DNA of 37,264 nt from Rhizomucor pusillus (GCA_900175165.2 FWWN02000369.1:1-37264); one strand, 5' to 3'. Positions 24,293 to 35,229 are shown, counted from the first letter of the stretch. Made by a program: numbers and translations. The notes: generated by a model from the letters alone, not told the origin.

Positions 24293-25926
24293 ATGGTAAA
24301 GTAGGAAGCAGCTAACAGCCGCGATCTATGCTGCTATCGGCATTATTTTATCCTTGGAAACTGATTCATTGTGCCAAAGTTTAACGGTGACTTTGATGAC
24401 GAAAATCCGTTCACTACGCGATTCTTTGGAAACATTGGTCATCCATTGGGTGGCATTGTGAATCCCAACAGTGGATTCTCAGAATTTTATCGCTGTTATC
24501 CGATCGCAATGATGCAATGCGGAAGTGATCGTGAAAACGTAAACTATGGTGGAAAGAGTGCGTAACCAAAAACGTTTCCGACTCGAGAGAATGCCTTTAC
24601 TTATCATGTTTTTGCCTATAGTTATCTTACCACAGTCGGCTTTGGAGAAACTTTGTAAGCACTCAATACTCTTCTTTGAAAACAAGGATAGATACTAATC
24701 TTATATTTACATCTCGCAAGCGCAACTGAATATATCTTACCCCATGCTTTTCAGACTAATCAATGCTTCTCAACAGAAGCACTCGCATGCCGGTGTATTG
24801 GAGTTTGTTGCTGAGGAAGGTCGAGCATATTTCCCCCAATGGGTAAGCATGGAGTTAAAACAATACTTGACTGGATTGTATGGTAACAACAAGTATTTTA
24901 TCACAGATGATGGAAACTCTCGGATTAGAGCCTGGCGATCTGATTGAAGTGAAAAACACAACTTTGCCTCTAGGATCCTTTGTCAAGATTCAACCTCAAT
25001 CAACAGATTTTCTCGATATCAGCGATCCAAAGGCAGTGTATGTCTTTTTGCGGAATGCTTTTTTCTGGACCGGATAACTGAAAAGTACTTTATAGCCTCG
25101 AGAATGCCTTGCGCAATTTTTCTACATTGACTCTCGGGGACATTATACAGATCAACTACAACGACAAAGTATATGCAATCAAAGTTCTCGACGTAAAGCC
25201 CAATTTTGAGGAGCATTCCGGTATATCGATTGTCGAAACAGATTTGGAGGTATGTATATTGAATGCCCGTAGGTTAAAGCTATGACTTACTGATTGCATG
25301 CTTGGCACAGGTTGATTTTGCTCCTCCGGTGGGGTATGTTGAACCATCTCGACAGAAAGCCACACCGACTCCATCAATGGTACGTTTGTTGGCTTCTCAT
25401 ACGTAATAATACAACAAACTAAGACGACAACTTGCAGAAAAGTCAAATGTTATCGGAAGAGAAGATAGAACCGAAGAAGACAGGATTCAAGGCTTTCGAA
25501 GGATCTGGCCAATCGCTTCGAGGCAAACGGAAAGCGTGAGTAGCATTCAAAGAGTATCTCAAAAGAGACGAGCATAAAAGTTGACCGTTACCACCCCTTT
25601 CCAGTTCCTCTAAAAATGGTAAATCCACTGCTCAAGAAGAAACACAGATGGATATGGACGAAGATCATACTTTTGACCCGAATGATGATGGTCCTTTGAA
25701 TCTTCCGTTTGGTCAGCTGTTTTTCGGATATCCTGTGGTTTTACCAAAACATCCTGAAGAGGATGAAAAGAAGGTTCCTCATGTATTCTCCGGTGCAGGA
25801 CAGACTTTGCGTGGCAAGAAGGTCACTCCAGCCGGCAGCGACAAGGAAGGCAAATCAGGTACGGACAGTGAACTTGAATATATTGAACACATTTGCTCAA
25901 TCCTCTCTTTTACAACAGGTCGATAG
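24293..25926 (+). CDS. UFD1: Ufd1, substrate-binding cofactor of Cdc48/p97
   Basis: With Npl4, Ufd1 recruits ubiquitinated substrates to Cdc48 for ERAD and other extraction steps. Exons 24293-24295, 24380-24557, 24622-24654, 24721-24842, 24907-25037, 25096-25249, 25311-25379, 25438-25535, 25605-25858, 25919-25926 (349 aa). The UT3 double-psi barrel is clear: YRCYPIAMM, GGKIILPQSALEKL, ISYPMLFRL, GVLEFVAEEG, MMETLGLEPGD, STDFLDISDPKAVLENALR, GDIIQINYNDK and VDFAPPVGY. The C-terminal part has GFKAFEGSGQSLRGK and FSGAGQTLRGKK, matching the known Cdc48/Npl4-binding tail. The frame has a stop at 24362 and no ATG before the barrel, so a first exon of just the ATG (24293-24295) is proposed. The last intron is 60 nt and in frame, so retained and spliced forms both end at 25926. 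Confidence 0.93.
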
Positions 25927-26061
25927 ATATATCTTATAGATTGCCCAACAATCCAATCCATACTCTATTTTCCTCCTTTCCACCGAAATGTATGCTGGAT
26001 GCTTTAAATGCTAGATGTTTTCTTATTGCGAAACGTAATTGCAAATGGCATACAGATTACT

Positions 26062-27950
26062 CTATTTTCGCTTATTGTACAATTGTCTGCACCAAACTTG
26101 AGCAATTCGTGCAATGTGGAGTGATCTAGGTGACCACATGATGTGACAGACGTGGTGTGCTCCCTTTTTTAAACCCTTCCGTATTAGTCATTCTAAATAT
26201 GTCAGGATTAAATGCATATGCTCACCGGAAGTTTCAGTAATGTACATTGCGTTCCTGCTGCCTTATCGCCAATCACTGCAAAGTGATAATTGTCTAGTCA
26301 AATTACAACGTCGAAGATCAATAGGGGCTAGACGTACCTTCATCGTAAGCTTCCTTGAAGCGAACGCCGACGGAAGGGTCCACTACACTATCTCTTTCAC
26401 CGCTAATCACAAAGAAGGGCACGAGTCGACCCTCTTCTTTGACCTTTGAAAGTAGATGCCTTGGTGAATGCTTTTTCAGAAACTCGGTGTCCACCTTGTC
26501 TTGCATTGCGACCTGACGAGTAAAGTACTCAGCACGTCCATCGTGCAGCAGATCGAGAACACCGTTAATGGTAATAACACCTTGAACAGAGGTATCAACA
26601 TCTTCAAAACCTATAGTTGCTCCGTTATGAAATCACATCTTTGATACTTGGAGTCTGTGAGAGTTTTACCAGGTTGATATTTAGGATCATTCGCAGTCAA
26701 TGCAGCCAAAGCCGCCAGGTGGCCACCTGCCGAATCACCTGTGATACGCAAGTCAGATCATATGCGACTTTACATGTTGGGAAAAAAAGGAGAAAAAAGA
26801 TATCATACCAGAGACAACAACAAAATTGGGATCACCTCCAAACACGCTTATGGTTCGTTTAATCCAGCGAAGAGCGCGCTTGACATCGTACAAGTGTGTA
26901 GGGTATGGGTTCTTTGGAGCAAGACGATATCCAATGTTGACTACGATCTATGAAATTGTGAACTGCTGTATTTTACTCTTTGCAACTGGTGCAGTGAACT
27001 TGAACTTACCCAGTTATCCTGAGTGATAAGATCAGCTTCGTGGGGATAGAGGACATCCTTTTTGCCCATTCTCCAAGCACCACCGTGAATGTGAACCTAT
27101 GCATCTTGTGAGTGTTGCTGGAAGAATAGATTCCAAATCGTAAGATTATTCACCAGCACAGGACGAAGACCAATGTCTTTTGGAGCTTTTGCGTGAGTAT
27201 AGACGTCTAGAACCATTCTTCGAGGCTGGTCGTAGTCTTTAGTGAGTTCCACAGCTTCAGTCATCTCCTCGCTGGTGGCATAAGTGACTGTAACGTGCTT
27301 TCTTGAGTGAAATGTAACAGCGAATACAGTATTCGATACTTACTGTTGGGATAGATAATAATATCGGATGATTGCCAGAAGGGTTTCAATAGCCGATTGA
27401 AATATTGGTGGCTATGCAAACGGAGGAAGTCTTAGAGATTCACCACACTTTGCACCTGAAATCTAACTGCAGTACCTGACAATGCTATCCAACGGCTCAG
27501 TCGGATCTCCACCTACGAGGTCTTTCACAGCTTCTTCCACTACAGTTTTCTCCTGCAAGCTTTCGACGAAAAGCACGAGGAGACCAGCAACAATAGCCAT
27601 GTCTACAAAGTAAGCGAGCCACGGCAAAGTGTATCCTGCATAAAAAATAGTTAAGATCAGCAATTCGAGCATATCTCTATCTCCGCAGCTCAAAGGGTGT
27701 ACATACTGAAACCACCAAAAAATTGTACAAACTTTGTGGCAGCATATTGCAGGGCGGCAAGGTGAAGTGGAAACTCGGTAAAGAACGAAGCACCGACGTC
27801 GGCCAGGAAGTAGAGTCCACGAACTCGGCCAATCGAAGCTGCTATTTGTCGGGTCCAGCTCTTGTTGAAAGCGCAAGCTGTGAAGAGCGCCGAGATTGAC
27901 ACGAAGAAAATGTACAAAGTTGCCGCTAACGCGGCGATGAAAGCGAACAT
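26062..27950 (-). CDS. Membrane-anchored alpha/beta hydrolase, HSL family
   Basis: Esterase/lipase-type hydrolase related to hormone-sensitive lipase-like and steryl-acetate deacetylase enzymes. Ten exons: 27950-27707, 27635-27476, 27411-27344, 27287-27154, 27096-27010, 26947-26809, 26738-26670, 26610-26338, 26254-26226, 26163-26062 (434 aa). The N-terminal 130 aa hold three to four hydrophobic helices, probably ER membrane. The oxyanion motif is HGGAW (206-210). The nucleophile elbow GDSAGG (Ser about 280) is split by intron 26739-26808. The acid is in GERDSVVD (Asp about 374). The catalytic His is in LPGAHHV (404/405), found only after placing the last intron (26164-26225). The acceptor of intron 26255-26337 is uncertain: an alternative at 26277 adds seven residues. 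Substrate unknown; context beside DGAT2 suggests lipid or steryl esters. Confidence 0.9.
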
Positions 27951-28931
27951 TGTGCTTTACGCGAAAGAAGAGAGCCGAAGCTGAGCCAGCGAAGCCAGTG
28001 GAGTTCAACGAAACTGCTGCTGAACTTCTGAGCTCGATGCAGATGACAGCAGCAGGAATTGAGCCGCCGAAATCGAACCCTTTTTAGGGGCAATTGAAGC
28101 GGGAAAGTCTACGGGCACGTATTTCGGAGTTGAAGCTCTAAACATATTTGGACAGTCAGATGTGTCTTCACGAGTGTCATTTTGTATTTTTGCTGCAAAG
28201 TACAAATACGCAGGGGTGATGGTGGAATGATTCTGTATATTCGTTACTATATGGATCGTAAGTTTCTTCGTTGTTCAAAATATGATTTATGGTTAATTAT
28301 GCATGCAAGTAACATATGATATTTATATGTGTATAGTTATAAATACATGCAGAGACTCGACTCCGAAATACGTGCCCGTAGACCTTCCGCAATTGCGCTT
28401 AGGAAAGGATCAAAATTATGTTGCTTTATTATATTTGGACAAATGCAATGAGAAATGAATATTGCAGACCATACTTCTTGCGAAGCCCATTCTCTACCTA
28501 GAGTTACAGAGCGGAACAAACGATATAAGTAGCCATGCTTGGAAAGCAACATGGTTAATATTATTCAAAATTCCGGATCAACGGGATGCGTAACAAAAAG
28601 AAGCTGTCGAGTACGAGCACGTGAAGATTAATAGTCTATTAGCATTGGGAAAATGCTTGCATGCCAGACAGATATTCTTTTTATGTAATCACTGCATACC
28701 ATACCTTTGTTAGGTGGAATAAATAGAATGATCGACTGATATGGCTAGAAAAAAAACCATGTTATTACACGATACGCGTTCTTTTCAATCATGCATTGCG
28801 TTCTGTGATTTTTCGTAATTCAGAAGGACGCACGGATTCCGAAATTGGTAATTGCCCAATGCAAGCCCTAAGAAGTCATTACTGGGGCAGTGTCCAAGCT
28901 TTTCTTGACACTGCAGCCCTTCCTCGATCTC
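27951..28931. promoter_or_regulatory. 0.98-kb divergent intergenic region (hydrolase / DGAT2)
   Basis: Shared upstream region of two divergent lipid-related genes. It contains the 24-bp inverted repeat described separately and AT-rich stretches around 28230-28350. A short minus-strand frame (28205-28005) has no family match and no good start. No gene was recognised. Confidence 0.45.
28107..28383. repeat. Perfect 24-bp inverted repeat with 229-nt spacer
   Basis: The left arm (28107-28130, GTCTACGGGCACGTATTTCG then GAGT) is the exact reverse complement of the right arm (28360-28383). Similarity continues weakly outside the arms: a GCAATTG block occurs beyond both arms in matching orientation with small gaps. 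The spacer is AT-rich and has no ORF of note. It could be a short inverted duplication, a remnant of a small non-autonomous element, or a hairpin. No target-site duplication was identified. Confidence 0.85.
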
Positions 28932-30271
28932 ATGACATCTAATTCTTCGTCAGAAAACGACAGTAACGACCATAGATCTGAGGGGAACAAGGCGCTTCAT
29001 GTACCGCGAGTGCGCTGGGTTCCCCTTCGAGGAGTGCCCCTGGAACGACGATTGCAAACGGCGGCCGTGTCTCTTTGGGTATTCCTGCTATTTATTTGTC
29101 TCTCCGTATTTGCATACTGCTTTCTCCACCCATTCCTTTGGCCACTGCTTATTGCGTACATCATATTTCTACACACTGACAAGGCTCCAGAAACCGGTGG
29201 ACGACGCTTTGACTGGGCTCGACGATGGAGGATTTGGAATTATTTTGTGGATTACTTTCCAGTTAAATTGATAAAGGTAGTGCCCTTCTTGTGGTACAGA
29301 GTATATATGTCGCTTTTTCTGATTACGGAGATTCTGTCTCTAGGAACAAGATTTGGACCCGGGCCGTAATTATGTATTCGGATATCACCCTCATGGCATC
29401 ATCTCTTTGGGCGCGTTTGCAAACTTTGCTACAGAAGCCACGGGATTCTCAGAACAGTTCCCGGGTATCGTCCCATCCCTGTTGACATTGGCAAGGTAAC
29501 CGCCAGAAAGTCTCGAGTGAATACGTTTGATGTTCGCAACTCACTCATAGTCAATTAATATCCAGCAATTTCCGATTGCCATTGTATCGCGACTTTATCT
29601 TGTCTCTTGGCATTGCTTCAGTATCACGAAAATCATGCGAAGCTATCTTGTCTTCTGGTCCAGGACGATCTATCGTCATTGTCATAGGCGGCGCGGCCGA
29701 GTCACTTAATGCACGGCCTGGTGTTACTGACCTCGTCCTGAAACGCAGACTTGGTTTCATTCGCTTAGCTATCAAACATCAAGCACCTTTGGTGCCAGTT
29801 TTTTCGTTTGGGGAGAATGATTTATACGAGCAAGTGGACAATGCACGTGGGTCAACGTTATGGAAAGTTCAAAAGAAAGTGCAGTCGCTCATGGGATTCA
29901 CGTTGCCATTATTCCATGCTCGAGGAATATTCAACTGTAAGTGCAGTGCTTAGTAGAAAAGGACGATAGCTAAGAATCTCAATCTCTTCTCGAATATAAG
30001 ACGACATGGGTATTATCCCTTTCAGACACCCCATTGTCACAGTTGGTAGGTCAACATGTACGAAAAGCTGGATGTAGTGCTGACACAATCTTCCTTGTCA
30101 GTTGGAAAGCCCATTCCTGTGCCAAAGCTCGAGCCTGGTCAAACTGAACCTACCCACGAGCAGCTAGTCGAAGTGCAAGAGCAATACATCAACGAGCTTG
30201 TGGGTATTTTCGACAAGTATAAGGATACATACGCAAAGGATAGGAAGCAAGACCTTCAAATTATTGATTAA
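28932..30271 (+). CDS. DGA1: Diacylglycerol O-acyltransferase, DGAT2 family
   Basis: Makes triacylglycerol from diacylglycerol and acyl-CoA at the ER and lipid droplets. Exons 28932-29276, 29344-29495, 29566-29936, 30001-30045, 30102-30271 (360 aa, near the family norm). After a Ser-rich N-terminus a long hydrophobic hairpin (about 38-80) inserts in the membrane. The active-site motif [13 protein letters not shown] has HPHG at 130-133. Other family blocks are [24 protein letters not shown] (the usual GGxxE block), [24 protein letters not shown] and [17 protein letters not shown], the last rebuilt across intron 30046-30101. The Glu-rich tail [18 protein letters not shown] is standard. Start 28932 is preferred; upstream codons in frame lack an ATG. 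Fungi with oil-rich hyphae often have several DGAT2 copies, so the paralogue is unspecified. Confidence 0.94.
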
Positions 30272-30310
30272 ATACATCATCACATTGTTTCAATTGTACA
30301 AACAACTCTA

Positions 30311-30736
30311 TCAGATGCTATGCATGTCATCTTTTCTGTAAACGCGAAGAGCTTGAGGGAGTACCAATTCTGGTAATTGGTAGTATCGCTTCCTCATGAA
30401 ATAAACTGCAATTGCCTAGAAAGCAAACAGGGAAATGAAATAGACTTTGACACAAGTTAACTTGCATTTGGCGCTTTGCATGTAATAATGCGTCTTGACA
30501 AATTGGACCTGATTGTAATATAAGTGCAGTTGCATGGAAATATTGTCGATAGCTTGGTTTTCAGAAGTAACTTTCTTTATATGTGGTACGTGTTTTTGAG
30601 TAGCGGAAGGCAAGCATTTATCTTTAGATATCACGTTCATTGCTTGTATTGCGCTGGGAAACAAAGTAAACAACATCAGGGCAATGCGGACTACATACAT
30701 ACAAGCATGCAAACGGAGCTCTTCCATGTCGATCAT
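30311..30736 (-). CDS. Candidate small membrane or secreted protein
   Basis: Weakly supported two-exon model: 30736-30509 and 30415-30311 (110 aa). Exon 1 begins with an ATG and carries a hydrophobic stretch (YVVRIALMLFTLF) resembling a signal or anchor. Exon 2 follows a good acceptor (pyrimidine-rich, TTTCTAG) and encodes AIAVYFMRKRYYQLPELVLP and a basic end, which looks coding. The donor GTCCAA is weak and the 93-nt intron is longer than usual. No family was recognised. Convergent with DGAT2. Could be a non-coding transcript. Confidence 0.3.
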
Positions 30737-30913
30737 GTCTTTTGTAGTTCGATAATTTTACGACTACATACCAAGAAAAAGATAAATCTTTATTCATATC
30801 ACCTTGATTTCTGGTCAAGTGGGAATGTAGGGTGTGAATTATGGCTAAAGTTTGCGCCGTAATTACGTCTCCAATGGTAGTCAGCCTATAAATTCAATAT
30901 TATGCATCAACTT

Positions 30914-31150
30914 CTAGTCTGCAAACAATTGCACGAGTATATGTACTTGTTTTCTTGTTTCATGGAAATCTTTGGAAGCACTCGAGCGGCGGCGTGCCAT
31001 GGCGTGAGGTGACATGAAAATGACCGTGTCAACTGAGTTTTGCTGCTGTTGTTCAGAAGCCGGCACAGAGTTTCGACGCTTGGCCATGTAGGCGGTTGCA
31101 CCCACAGCTCCTGCTGCGCCGAGAGCAAATAGAGCGTTAGCAGTTGGCAT
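30914..31150 (-). CDS. Candidate 78-aa protein with N-terminal hydrophobic helix
   Basis: Single-exon ATG ORF. Residues 4-22 (ANALFALGAAGAVGATAYM) form a Gly/Ala-rich transmembrane-like helix followed by KRR, the pattern of small tail- or signal-anchored mitochondrial proteins. Then a Gln-rich and a basic Ser-rich segment. Two oppositely oriented CCCAATC boxes lie about 105-145 nt upstream, a reasonable promoter. A GTACAT near the 3' end could be a donor that changes the last residues. No family was recognised. Confidence 0.45.
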   Translation of the reverse strand: MPTANALFALGAAGAVGATAYMAKRRNSVPASEQQQQNSVDTVIFMSPHAMARRRSSASKDFHETRKQVHILVQLFAD

Positions 31151-31255
31151 TGTTCAAAACAGAAACAAAAGCGACGTAAAGGTATCTTGGAATACGAGCC
31201 GTGAGCGCTTTTATGTACGTTTCTTAGAAACTCTCACACAAACGTCATGTGTTTA

Positions 31256-31292
31256 TGCCCAATCGAGGCTACTTTATGGGCTTGATTGGGCA
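31256..31292. promoter_or_regulatory. Inverted CCAAT-type boxes in a hairpin
   Basis: TGCCCAATC at 31256-31264 and its exact reverse complement GATTGGGCA at 31284-31292 flank 19 nt. Each arm contains a CCAAT core, the site of the HAP/NF-Y complex. They lie 106-142 nt upstream of the small minus-strand ORF starting at 31150. Function inferred from the core motif only. Confidence 0.4.
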
Positions 31293-32147
31293 CTAGCGCC
31301 AAGCTCGCTGTCAACACGGTCGTGTGTTTTCCCATCTGCAAACCTGACGAGTGTGCGCTGCTGAAGATTTGATATCATATAATCACTCTATATCCTGCAT
31401 AAATGGTATTGTAAACACTCCCCAATGATTTAATATAGAGACGTACCTGTCTCCGTTATACGCATCTTGTACATGGTCCTTTTATTTCTGGGTGTCTAGA
31501 GCAACTCGGAAGCTTATCCTCTACCTTCAATAGCTACACATAGTCAATTAGTCGCACATCACTAGTACGCATGTTCAGAAAAGGACAATGCAAGTATATC
31601 TAGAGCTATCGTTAACGGCATCTTTATATATAATGTTGATCGCATTGCAGCGACATAGTGCATTCCCAGCAAATCATACATAATTGCCTATCGTCAAGTC
31701 TCCAGGCAATTGAGTAAGTCCATCGGGACCGAAAACAAACCAACGAATAATGCGATGATCAAGTTCTCCGCTTTATTGTAGCGCATAATAAAGAGAAACA
31801 GAGCAATGTAGTCGGAGCAGCCATACATGCTTCCGACGACTATATCCTCGTGGAATATTTATTCGTGCGTTGTCAGACTGTTCATGGAAGGATGAGGATG
31901 CGGGGCGGTGCCCTTAAACTTCCGGAAGTCTTTCGCTCACAGCCCTCTTGATTCTCTGGTTTATAGTGAATAAACTTTGGCTGACCAATTCAGCCAACTT
32001 CCAGATTCGATATATTCTACTTCAGACTACGTAATTAATTCTTTGTCAAAGTTTGCCAATGTTTTGGTCTGATGACATTTTGTATTTAAAATAGGCACGA
32101 CGGATCCTAAGCAATAGATGGTTAGTCTTCTCTAAATGCGTGTTACA

Positions 32148-32465
32148 TCATTCGTGATAGTCACTCTTTTCGGTACAGCCTTGTAAATTTAAGGGGAAGA
32201 ATTGAAACTGCTCTCTAGAATCTTGTATACGTTCATTACAACTGAGATTGCGAAGAGCTGGAGGAACCGGGAGGCTATTCTGGTTTGCGAAGATGTTGGA
32301 AAATCCAAAACCTTTGTTATGCGGCAGATCACAAGCTGTGAAAACTGTCGCAGGCATAAGCGTATCTGCTTTGCATTCTTGCAGTGTTGTCCGGGTCAGA
32401 AAATACATGCTTGAATCGTCAAATCCTGACAGAAGTTGTCGAAGTGATGGCAACGATGCAAGCGC
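32148..32465 (-). pseudogene. Coding-like fragment, possible transcription-factor N-terminus
   Basis: An open frame without its own early ATG starts right after an intron-like 3' end (CCTAAC branch, then TATACAG at 32466). It reads ALASLPSLRQLLSG and then about 85 residues to a stop. The LPSLRQLL type of motif opens many fungal C2H2 regulators, but no zinc finger or other domain was found in the next kilobase, and no clear upstream exon with an ATG. Either a gene remnant, an undetected short gene, or chance. Confidence 0.25.
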
Positions 32466-32737
32466 TGTATAGAATGTTAGGTGCTACATCATATCCACAA
32501 ATGGGGACATTTCAATGATCTCTCCCATTATATTCATTTCAACAAATAATGGAGAGGATTCAAAGAAACTGTCTTGCTTTTACTGTTTTAGTATAGCAGG
32601 AATGGATCTCCTACATATAAGCTTCTCGATTTGAAAGCATGTCTTGTGCTGTGAACCACATCTATACAACTTCAACAAATGTTTGAATACTATCACAGAA
32701 ATTTATTTGATCCACACTAAATGCCATAGAAAATATT

Positions 32738-34136
32738 TCATTTGAGTTGCGGTTCGTCGCTAGGATCAATCTCGATGACCAGCTTTCCGAACTGTTTGTG
32801 CTGTCTATTTGTAAAAGGTTATGTAAATGAGAACCAAAAATAGGAAATATCATTTGCAAGAGTATAAAGCTTACTTCATGATATCGATAGCCTTGTATGC
32901 GCTCTCAACTAGCGGTCCGCGGAAGACTTCGGAAACAATGGGCTTGATCTTGTGTTGCTCAACAAACTTGACCATCTCGCGGAACTCTATAGCAGTACAT
33001 ACAAGCTGTTATCCCAACTGCGACGCGTATGCTAGCCTGTCTACACTACATGAAACCTACCACGACGTGATCCCATAGTGGAGCCGACTAAGTCGATGTT
33101 TTTGATTACAAAGTTCATTGTAAAGTTAATACCCTGCACACCAGCCTGTCCAGTAGCCGTTTGACCGTAGTTCGCAATGATAGCACCGGGTTTCAGAACG
33201 CTAGGGTACTTGTTATACAAAGGTCCAGCTGCTCCATCCACGATAGCGGAGAGCAGGTTACCGTTCAGCAACTTCTTCAGTTCCTCGATGCAGTTGTCTG
33301 GAATGAATAGGTTTTTCGTATTTAGATTCTTCTGTGTTCTCACGATTGTGAATAAAATCCTTACCGTCTTTGTAATTTACACCTCCAACGGCACCGAGCT
33401 TCTTTGCATCCTCAATCTTATCTTGACTTCCAGAGGTGACATATACGTGAGCTCCAGCGGCTACAGCAAACTGTAAAGCGTACAAAGCAACACCACCACC
33501 GATGCCAGTGATCAAGACATGGTCGCCACGCTTGACTTTTGCCTTGGAAAAGAGAGCACGGTAGGCAGTGAGACCAGCTAGAGGCAGTGCAGCAGCTTCA
33601 GCTGTAGTCAAATGTTCGGGGCATGCAACAAGCTCGTCGGTCTCAACGACAGATCGGTCCGCCAAAGTTCCTACAGCGTTGATTAATAATCCCCACTTTC
33701 TCTTGCATTCCATGGAAACTAACCGGGATACGGCTTGAGACCGAGAATACCAAACGTCTTCTCAGGGCCTCGTTCATCTGAATCCCATCCATATCCAGGG
33801 TTGATAAGTACGCGCTGACCAACCTTGAACGGTGACTGACTGCTTCCATTCTTGACAACGATGCCGACGCCATCAGAGCAAATAGGGTCACCTGTCTGAA
33901 TGGCAGGATACTGACCCTTCAAGATCCACAGGTCACTGTTGCGGTGACATGGGCATTACAATGTTTGTTGGAATAGTAGAAATCGGATAATTTGCTTACC
34001 GATGGTTCAAAGCAGCTGCTTGGATTTTAATGAGAGTCTCATTGTTGCCAGGCTCCCTGTTATCGGCTTCTTTACTTAGTTCGTAACCATATTTGAAACC
34101 GGGAGCAGGCTTGTCAGAAAGCACAACAGCGACCAT
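32738..34136 (-). CDS. Zinc-free MDR oxidoreductase (quinone oxidoreductase / enoyl reductase type)
   Basis: NAD(P)H-dependent medium-chain dehydrogenase/reductase. Exons 34136-34000, 33935-33724, 33670-33365, 33297-33061, 32986-32875, 32804-32738 (356 aa). The GroES-like half has ALNHRDLWILKGQYP and GVGIVVKNG; the GHE and four-Cys structural zinc motifs of alcohol dehydrogenases are absent. The Rossmann half begins LPLAGLTAYRALF, with the cofactor loop GIGGGVALYALQFA and the strand VYVTS. Later blocks are IVDGAAGPLY, LKPGAIIANYG and GSTMGSRREF, the last joined across intron 32987-33060, and the final helix-strand QFGKLVIEID. Resembles bacterial YogA/AdhP-like and fungal zinc-type alcohol dehydrogenase-like proteins of unknown substrate. 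Start at 34136 (MVAVVLSDKP); the longer upstream frame lacks an ATG. Confidence 0.93.
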
Positions 34137-35229
34137 TATGTTGAATCGGAGGAAAAGGTGACTTCGCGTCTGTGGATGGTGAAACGTGCTTTTATGCAAT
34201 TGTCGGTGAAATCGTGTTTGGCAACCCGATTACACAGAGAAACTAAAACGTCAACAAGAAATTAATTTTGTCATCTTGCTCTCAATTCCCGGCTAACGCT
34301 AACACAGCGCTTGGAGATCCAATTCTTCAACGCAACGAGCAAATCTTTCGAACACGTCTAGTAAATAATGGAAGGGATACCCTGAAGAAGAGCAACAACA
34401 CAGCAAAAGGAAACAGGCTCAAGCCGACCGCTTAGTGGACAGCTACATAATGTCTTGCATTCAACAAAATCGCCTAGATCGAAAAATCCATATGCACAGA
34501 AGCGAAAGAGCCACATCAAATCTACTATCGTAGAATATCATCTGATAAAAAATACAATGCAAAATAGAATCGTCTTCCAAGAGCTATCCCTGCGCTGTAA
34601 GGGTTTTCCAGGCTATTCGTCATCGCAAGCGAGAAGCTTAAAACTGCCTAAGCATTTTTTATATCGTAATCGTGTTATGCAAAAACTGCGTAGATTCGTA
34701 CAAGTACAGAGTAAGGAATTTATCCAAGAGAATATCTTATATGCAATGCTAATGTATTGAAGATAGGGTATAAGTACGCGTGACAAGGAGTAGAAGAAGA
34801 ATAATCCTTAGGCTATGAGTTGCTTCCATTGCGCCAATAGCTTCTCACATTGACCATTGATATTGAAACGGTCAGACGGAAGTCTGAGCTGGCGTCCAAT
34901 CTTGATAATACCCGCGATTTTTGTATCCTACATGCTTTTCATGAGTTGATCAGAACAAAAAAAGACGCCATAGCTAGCAGGGTACCTTTAGTAATTCATG
35001 CGTCATCTGTAAACCTTCCAGACTATTCAAAAGTAACGCAATTTTCTCTTGATCAACAACCGATATTTCGCTCTATGGATACTGTCAGCTAGCTGACATA
35101 ATCATATCAAAACTCTACTTACAGGATTTCTGCTATACATCAACTTATGCAGTCTGTAACGGGTACCATAAACCTCTCGGAATGAGGTTACTCGGTGTGA
35201 GGTTATGGCACCCGGTCCATTGCGCCCGT
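34137..35229. other. 1.1-kb spacer between two minus-strand genes
   Basis: Holds the MDR promoter side and the 3' flank of the PWWP gene. Two plus-strand frames (34455-34760 without an early ATG, and 34850-35092) show no family features and no plausible splice partners. Nothing else was recognised. Confidence 0.4.

Larger units (their letters stand above)
31151..32737. other. 1.6-kb region with little recognisable content
   Basis: AT-rich. Apart from the CCAAT pair it contains one minus-strand open frame (about 32465-32148) described separately. Other ORFs are short and overlapping. No tRNA or transposase motif was seen. Confidence 0.4.

Noticed and set aside
27306..27343. A 38-nt intron (GTATCG donor) in the alpha/beta hydrolase.
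   Set aside because: The GTAAGT donor at 27343 with the TTACAG acceptor at 27288 gives a normal 56-nt intron and a good frame.
28060..28095. A B-box-like GGTTCGATTTC on the minus strand, as in a tRNA gene.
   Set aside because: The flanking bases do not form a T stem and no A box or cloverleaf could be found upstream.
34455..35092. Two plus-strand ORFs between the MDR and PWWP genes.
   Set aside because: The first has no early ATG. Both lack recognisable motifs and credible splice sites that would extend them.
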